Of a DNA stretch of 64,000 nucleotides, positions 58,153 through 64,000 are shown piece after piece. Under the pieces are notes generated by a model. It was not told the DNA's origin. It worked only from the letters and a program-made list of their open reading frames with translations, and ran no database searches. Both the position numbers and the translations under genes were made by a program. Source of the stretch: an uncultured SAR86 cluster bacterium (GTDB lineage: Bacteria > Pseudomonadota > Gammaproteobacteria > Magnimaribacterales > D2472); contig CACNUA010000003.1 of NCBI GenBank assembly GCA_902623535.1, forward strand, positions 1 to 64,000. The letters run 5' to 3'. The first letter of the stretch is position 1; the number at the start of each line of letters is the position of its first letter.

Positions 58153-60564
58153 TTAGTGCGATCTTTGCTTGGGTGTAGCTGGTTTGGAACTAGATTTTAC
58201 CGGTGCGGGTTTTGATTTTGATTGCCTTTTTGACGATTTGGCTTTGGGCTCATCAGTAAGCGCAAGGGAAATCACTTCGTCAATCCATTTAACGGGATGT
58301 ATTTTCAGAGCTTTGGTAATTTGTTTTGGAAACTCTTTTAACTCAGGAAAATTCTCTTCAGGAATGATCACTTGTTTAATACCCGCACGCTTTGCTGCTA
58401 AAAGCTTTTCTTTTAATCCTCCGATTTTTAAGACTTGACCATGGAGTGTGATTTCTCCAGTCATGGCTGTATCAGATCTTATGGGAATATCGGTAAGAAC
58501 AGATATTAGAGCTGTACACATACCAATTCCCGCACTTGGCCCGTCTTTTGGAGTCGCGCCCTCAGGTACATGAATATGAATATCCAATTTTTCGTGAAAT
58601 GAGGGATTTAGTCCTAAGATTTTTGACCTTGATCGAACCACAGTAAGTGCAGCTTGGATAGATTCTTGCATCACATCTCCTAGTGAACCTGTCTTAATAA
58701 TCCTGCCTTTTCCTGGAACTTTAGATGCTTCAATAGTAAGAAGTTCACCGCCAACTTCTGTCCAAGCTAATCCTGCAAGCTTTCCAATACTATCTTCTTT
58801 ATCAGCGGTTCCAAATTGGAACTTCCTTACACCGTTATACTTTTCTAAGTTTTTGGATGTAACTTTAGTTTGTGAAAGTTTTTTACTACTGAGTTCAATT
58901 TCTTTAACAGACTTTCTTAGAACTTTTGAAATTTGTCTTTCAAGACCCCTAACACCCGCTTCTCGAGTGTAATATCTAATGAGATCTAAGATTGCTTTAT
59001 CATCAAAATTAACTTCTTCTGAACCAAGACCATTCCTTTCCAGCTGCTTAGGTATCAAGTACTGCTTGGCGATATTTAATTTCTCATCTTCAATATATCC
59101 TGGAATTCTTATGATCTCCATTCTATCCAGTAATGGGCCTGGGATATTTAAACTATTTGCCGTACAAACAAACATAACTTCTGATAAGTCAAAATCAACC
59201 TCAAGATAATGATCTGAAAACGTAGAGTTTTGTTCAGGGTCTAAAACTTCCAAAAGAGCGGAAGCAGGATCACCACGAAAATCCATACCCATTTTGTCTA
59301 TTTCATCTAGCAAGAAAAGGGGGTTCTTTGAATCAGCTTTAGAAATTTTTTGAATAATTTTTCCTGGCATGGAGCCAATATATGTTCTACGGTGACCGCG
59401 AATTTCAGCCTCGTCTCTTACCCCACCCAAGGACATTCTTATAAACTTTCGATTGGTTGCATTTGCAATGGATTGACCTAAAGATGTTTTACCAACTCCA
59501 GGAGGGCCAACTAAACAAAGCACTGGTGCTTTGAGTTTTTTAACTCTTTTTTGAACTGCTAGATACTCTAAAATTCTTTCTTTGATTTCCTCTAATCCAT
59601 AATGGTCACTATCAAGAACAGACAAAGCGTTTTTTATATTTGATTTAATCTTAGTTTTCTTCTTCCAAGGCAGATTTGAGACCCAATCAAGATAAGATCT
59701 TACGACCGAAGCTTCTGCTGACATCGGCGACATTAGCTTAAACTTAGAGAACTCACTCATGGCTTTTTTAAGGGCCTCTTTAGGCATGCCAGATTTTTTT
59801 ATTTGTATTTCGAGGTGAGAAATTTCATCACCCTCTTCGGTAATATCACCCAACTCTTTTTGAGCAGCTTTGATCTGTTCATTTAGGTAGTACTCTCTTT
59901 GAGATTTCTCCATTTGTTTTTTAACTCTATCTCTAATTTTTTTATCTACATCAACGGCATCAATTTGTCCTTGTATCAAACTGATGAGCATATCTGCCCT
60001 TTTGGATAAATCCTCGCATTCTAAAATTGATTGAGCGTCTGAAATTGAAATGGGAAGATGTGATGCAACAGAATCAATAACTCTCGTTACATCATCGAAT
60101 GCATCGATGCTTGAAAGAACTTCAGGAGCAACTTTTTTTGTAATTTTTATAAAATCTCCAAATTTGCCTTTGATAAAGTTACATAAGTTTTTATTATCAG
60201 CAGGGTCTAACTGAGATTCAGGAATAATTTTCACTTGTGCTTTAAGAAAATCTTTTTCTTTTAAGACTTTTAAGGCCGCACATCTGTGATCGCCCTCAAC
60301 CAATAATTTGACCGTTCCATCGGGAAGCTTGATCAACTGCAAGATGGTTGCAAGAGTTTGTACTTTGTATATTTCACCAAATGATGGATTATCTATTGAG
60401 CCATCGATTTGGGTTCCTAAAAGGATTTTTTTATTGGCTGCCATTGCTTGATTAAGAGCATTGATTGATGGCTCTCTCCCTACAAACAAGGTTGTAACAT
60501 TACCAGGAAATACGACAACATCCCTTAAGGGCAATAAAGGTAAGTCGTATTTTACTGAGGGCAT
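58153..60564 (-). CDS. lon: Lon ATP-dependent protease
   Basis: GPPGVGKTSLGQSIA, KDGPSAGIGM catalytic Ser, synteny. Confidence 0.98.
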   Translation of the reverse strand: MPSVKYDLPLLPLRDVVVFPGNVTTLFVGREPSINALNQAMAANKKILLGTQIDGSIDNPSFGEIYKVQTLATILQLIKLPDGTVKLLVEGDHRCAALKVLKEKDFLKAQVKIIPESQLDPADNKNLCNFIKGKFGDFIKITKKVAPEVLSSIDAFDDVTRVIDSVASHLPISISDAQSILECEDLSKRADMLISLIQGQIDAVDVDKKIRDRVKKQMEKSQREYYLNEQIKAAQKELGDITEEGDEISHLEIQIKKSGMPKEALKKAMSEFSKFKLMSPMSAEASVVRSYLDWVSNLPWKKKTKIKSNIKNALSVLDSDHYGLEEIKERILEYLAVQKRVKKLKAPVLCLVGPPGVGKTSLGQSIANATNRKFIRMSLGGVRDEAEIRGHRRTYIGSMPGKIIQKISKADSKNPLFLLDEIDKMGMDFRGDPASALLEVLDPEQNSTFSDHYLEVDFDLSEVMFVCTANSLNIPGPLLDRMEIIRIPGYIEDEKLNIAKQYLIPKQLERNGLGSEEVNFDDKAILDLIRYYTREAGVRGLERQISKVLRKSVKEIELSSKKLSQTKVTSKNLEKYNGVRKFQFGTADKEDSIGKLAGLAWTEVGGELLTIEASKVPGKGRIIKTGSLGDVMQESIQAALTVVRSRSKILGLNPSFHEKLDIHIHVPEGATPKDGPSAGIGMCTALISVLTDIPIRSDTAMTGEITLHGQVLKIGGLKEKLLAAKRAGIKQVIIPEENFPELKEFPKQITKALKIHPVKWIDEVISLALTDEPKAKSSKRQSKSKPAPVKSSSKPATPKQRSH

Positions 60565-60568
60565 TTAC

Positions 60569-61816
60569 TTAAGATCCTGAAGAGGTTTTCTTTTTAGGTG
60601 TTTTGTAAACCTTAATTGGGTCTGATTGTCTAGAAGCTGCGTTTTCATCAACAACAACTTTTTCAAGCTCTTCATTTGGAAGTTCAAACATCGTATCCAT
60701 TAAAATTTCTTCCATAATTGATCTTAAGCCTCTGGCACCAGTTTTTCTTTTAATCGCTTGTCGGGCAACTTCTTTTAGGGCTGATTCCTTGAAATCCAAA
60801 TTTACGGAATCCAAATCAAACAAGTATTTATATTGGTCAACCAAAGCATTTTTAGGTTCTTGTAAAATTCTAACTAACGATTCTTCATCAAGCTCATGAA
60901 GTGTTGAGATTACAGGTAGCCTTCCAACAAACTCAGGAATTAAACCGTACTTTACCAAATCCTCCGGCTCAAGTTGATCAACTAAATTTTGCACTGAAGC
61001 ATCTGTATCTTTGATGGCTGCTGAGAATCCAATACCTGATTTATCAGTTCTTTGTTTAACAACCTCGTCAATGCCCGAGAATGCTCCTCCACAAATAAAT
61101 AGGATGTTAGATGTATCTATTTGAATGAACTCTTGTTGAGGGTGTTTCCTGCCACCTTGAGGAGGAATGGATGCGACAGTACCTTCAATTAACTTTAATA
61201 GCGCCTGCTGAACACCTTCACCAGATACATCTCTTGTTATTGATGGGTTGTCAGACTTTCTTGCAATCTTGTCAATTTCATCAATGTAAACAATTCCAAG
61301 TCGTGCTTTTTCAGGATCATAGTCACTTTTTTGAAGGAGTTTTTGAATAATGTTTTCAACATCTTCGCCAACATAGCCTGCCTCAGTAAGCGTTGTTGCA
61401 TCGGCAATGGTGAATGGCACATTAAGAATTCTTGCAAGCGTTTGAGCAAGTAGAGTCTTTCCGCTACCAGTCGGCCCCAGTAATAAAACATTACTTTTTT
61501 GGAGCTCAACAGCATCCCTATTTGATTGATTTTTTAATCTTTTGTAATGGTTATAAACGGCAACAGATAAAACTTTCTTAGCTTTTTCTTGACCAATCAC
61601 ATAATCATCTAATTGACTAAATATTTCTGCTGGCGAAGGAAGTTCGTTTAGGGTATTTGGGTCATCAGCTTTGATTTCTTCTTCAATAATGTCATTACAC
61701 AAATCAACACATTCATCACAAATGTATACGCTTGGACCCGCTATGAGTTTTTTTACGTCCTCTTGATTTTTACCACAAAAGGAACAAGTTAGTTTTTGAT
61801 TATCGCTACTTTCCAT
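60569..61816 (-). CDS. clpX: ClpX ATPase subunit
   Basis: CSFCGK zinc finger, [15 protein letters not shown]. Confidence 0.98.
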   Translation of the reverse strand: MESSDNQKLTCSFCGKNQEDVKKLIAGPSVYICDECVDLCNDIIEEEIKADDPNTLNELPSPAEIFSQLDDYVIGQEKAKKVLSVAVYNHYKRLKNQSNRDAVELQKSNVLLLGPTGSGKTLLAQTLARILNVPFTIADATTLTEAGYVGEDVENIIQKLLQKSDYDPEKARLGIVYIDEIDKIARKSDNPSITRDVSGEGVQQALLKLIEGTVASIPPQGGRKHPQQEFIQIDTSNILFICGGAFSGIDEVVKQRTDKSGIGFSAAIKDTDASVQNLVDQLEPEDLVKYGLIPEFVGRLPVISTLHELDEESLVRILQEPKNALVDQYKYLFDLDSVNLDFKESALKEVARQAIKRKTGARGLRSIMEEILMDTMFELPNEELEKVVVDENAASRQSDPIKVYKTPKKKTSSGS

Positions 61817-62435
61817 CTTTGGTATCGTCTCTTGAATCTAGGATGTCGTCAATAATCCCATAAGATTTGGCTTCACCAGCATTTAAAAAATTATCTCGAT
61901 CAGTATCTTGCTCGATCTTCTTAAGAGTTTTGCCTGTATGCTTAGCCAGAATTTCATTAACTTTTTGCTTCATCACTAAAATTTCTTTGGCATGAATTTC
62001 TATATCAGATGCTTGGCCTTGGAATCCACCTAGCGGCTGATGAATCATCACACGTGAATTAGGTAATGCAAACCTTTTACCTGCTGCTCCACCTGCTAAT
62101 AATAGAGAACCCATGCTTGCTGCCTGACCAACACACAAAGTAGCAACCTCTGGCTTAACAAATTGCATGGTGTCGTAAATGGCAAGTCCAGATGAAATGA
62201 TTCCCCCTGGAGAATTAATATAAATACTTATGTCTTTTTCAGGATTTTCTGATTCAAGAAACAATAATTGAGCAATGACTAGGTTCGATATGTAATCATC
62301 AATAGGTCCGGTAAGGAAAATTATTCTTTCCTTGAGAAGTCTTGAATAAATATCAAAAGCTCTCTCGCCTCTTGGAGTTTGCTCAACAACCATTGGTACT
62401 AAACCAGAATTAAGAATGTCAGTTTTATGGTCCAT
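61806..62435 (-). CDS. clpP: ClpP protease subunit
   Basis: [22 protein letters not shown]. Confidence 0.98.
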   Translation of the reverse strand: MDHKTDILNSGLVPMVVEQTPRGERAFDIYSRLLKERIIFLTGPIDDYISNLVIAQLLFLESENPEKDISIYINSPGGIISSGLAIYDTMQFVKPEVATLCVGQAASMGSLLLAGGAAGKRFALPNSRVMIHQPLGGFQGQASDIEIHAKEILVMKQKVNEILAKHTGKTLKKIEQDTDRDNFLNAGEAKSYGIIDDILDSRDDTKDGK

Positions 62436-62437
62436 AA

Positions 62438-63742
62438 TTATTTTATGTTAGCTAAATCTTTGAATTTAATTTCCTTTACCCTTGATTTAAGCTCATTTTT
62501 CAATTTTTCAATAAGCAGTTCCTCTAAAATGATCATTTTATAGTTATCAAGCTGTTTGGGTTGAGATTTGATCCATGTCTTAAATTGATCTGGATCTTTA
62601 TATTTTTCTGATTCCTTCTCAACAAACTCATCAACCCTTTCTTGATTAACTTCTAATTTAAAAAACTTTACAAACTCACTAAACAGTAAATCCAATTTAA
62701 CCCTTTTTTCTGCGTTTTCTAAAAAAGTATCTAAAGGAAATAAATCCTCCGGCGCTTCATCAGCTTGTTGACCCATTCTCATTAATGAGTCTTTTCTCAT
62801 TAGATTAGCTTGCTCATTAATGACTGAACTAGGCGCAGAAAAATTATTTACCTCAAGCAACAAATCATAGATGGATTCTCTTGTAAGAGAATCTTCTTGC
62901 TGTTTGACTTCTTGCTGCATTCTTTTTTCAATTTCTACCTTGAAGTCATTCTCATTTTTAACTTCCTCCATTGCCAGAGATTTATAGAGTTCTTCATTGA
63001 TGGATGCATTTTGCTTTTCTTGAACTTTATTTACTTTGATTAAGAAATTTGCATTTTTTCCAGCAAGATCACTTTTAAAATAATCGTCTGGAAATTTAAC
63101 TTCTGCATTAAATTCGTCATTTATTTTCTTACCGATGATTGCATCCTCAAAACCTGGAATCATGGATTTTGATCCTATTACCAGTGCAAAGTCTTTGGAT
63201 GAATTTCCCTCAAAATCTTCACCGTCAACGGTGCCTGTGAAGTCAATGATCACTTGATCTTTCTCTAAAGCAGCTCTGTCAACATCCCCCCAAGTACCAT
63301 AGCGCTCCAAAATATCAGCTACAGCAAGATCAATATCATCACTTTCAATAGTAATTTTTGATTCTTCAAAAGACTTCCATCTAGTAAGTTTAGGTTTAAA
63401 TTCTGGAAAAACTTCAAATTCTGCTGAATACACAATACCCTTTTTAGGATCCTCAGAATCAATGCTGATGTTGGGTGAAGATGCAGGTTTAATTTCTTTT
63501 TCAGCTATTTCAAGGGGGTAAGTTTCCTGAATTAATTCATTCAACACTTCATAGTGAATTGAAGGTCCATATTTTTGAATTAGCACATCGTTTGGCACTT
63601 TGCCCTTTCTAAACCCATCAAGCTTTACTGTGGATCTAATCTTACTAAGCTTGGCCTGATATTTTTCGTCGTATTTTTTAGTTTCGACATTTACGGTCAA
63701 CTTTCGATTTAGATCCTTGAGTTTTTTTAGTTTACTGGTCAT
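62438..63742 (-). CDS. tig: trigger factor
   Basis: [21 protein letters not shown]-like domain, synteny. Confidence 0.96.
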   Translation of the reverse strand: MTSKLKKLKDLNRKLTVNVETKKYDEKYQAKLSKIRSTVKLDGFRKGKVPNDVLIQKYGPSIHYEVLNELIQETYPLEIAEKEIKPASSPNISIDSEDPKKGIVYSAEFEVFPEFKPKLTRWKSFEESKITIESDDIDLAVADILERYGTWGDVDRAALEKDQVIIDFTGTVDGEDFEGNSSKDFALVIGSKSMIPGFEDAIIGKKINDEFNAEVKFPDDYFKSDLAGKNANFLIKVNKVQEKQNASINEELYKSLAMEEVKNENDFKVEIEKRMQQEVKQQEDSLTRESIYDLLLEVNNFSAPSSVINEQANLMRKDSLMRMGQQADEAPEDLFPLDTFLENAEKRVKLDLLFSEFVKFFKLEVNQERVDEFVEKESEKYKDPDQFKTWIKSQPKQLDNYKMIILEELLIEKLKNELKSRVKEIKFKDLANIK

Positions 63743-63765
63743 AAGTTATTATCTAATCTAATTGA

Positions 63766-63843
63766 TGGGGCGAGCGATGGGGTTCGAACCCACGGCCTCC
63801 GGAGCCACAATCCAGCGCTCTAACCAACTGAGCTACGCCCGCC
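63766..63843 (-). tRNA. tRNA-His(GTG)
   Basis: - strand GGCGGGCGTAGCTCAGTTGGTTAGAGCGCTGGATTGTGGCTCCGGAGGCCGTGGGTTCGAACCCCATCGCTCGCCCCA; G-1:C73 present. Confidence 0.96.
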
Positions 63844-63907
63844 ACGCAAAAGGATCACATTATAAGAGAAAAATCATATAATCTATACTATTAATGGGGG
63901 TGATTGG

Positions 63908-64000
63908 ATGACAAAACTTTCTATGCTCGAATCAACAAATCGTTTAATTGATAAAGCGCTTAAGTATTCCGATGTATCGCCAGATGTTGCACATCGAATT
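63908..64000 (+). CDS. N-terminus of probable Glu/Leu/Phe/Val dehydrogenase, truncated by window edge
   Basis: MTKLSMLESTNRLIDKALKYSDVSPDVAHRI; SD-like GGGGGTG upstream; only 31 aa visible. Confidence 0.5.
   Translation, partial: MTKLSMLESTNRLIDKALKYSDVSPDVAHRI

Overview
AT-rich, very gene-dense 64 kb window that looks like a chromosomal segment of a streamlined marine gammaproteobacterium (SAR86-like is my inference from style and gene content, not tested). Right half: housekeeping block tRNA-His / tig-clpP-clpX-lon-hupB-ppiD / fabI ... oppABC-like / mltD-gloB-rnhA-dnaQ-gltX, interrupted by two tandem TonB-dependent receptors (TBDRs). Left half: MoxR/VWA pair, TatD, racemase, MMPL/RND exporter, BolA, Ogt, rhomboid, glycosyltransferases, a MacAB-like ABC system, and an accessory catabolic-looking region (acyl-CoA dehydrogenase, TBDR, P450, SDR, acetoacetate-decarboxylase-like, Rieske-oxygenase-like, NTF2-like, OYE-family reductase, thiolase-like, M20 amidohydrolase, TBDR, alpha/beta hydrolase-like, SLC13, GGT). 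Two tRNAs (Ala-GGC, His-GTG) and five intrinsic terminators are readable. No CRISPR, IS element, prophage or rRNA seen. Most interesting observations: (1) a KshA/DAF-36-like Rieske-oxygenase homologue that keeps the non-heme iron site but has lost both Rieske histidines (H->Y, H->T), inside the P450/SDR/ADC-like/NTF2/OYE cluster; (2) an alpha/beta hydrolase homologue whose nucleophile elbow reads GHGAG, with its candidate SD and start codon inside a transcription terminator; (3) repeated -10-like boxes 6-8 nt before start codons, suggesting leaderless mRNAs; (4) a dipeptide/oligopeptide ABC transporter lacking a local ATPase in an otherwise conserved gene neighbourhood.
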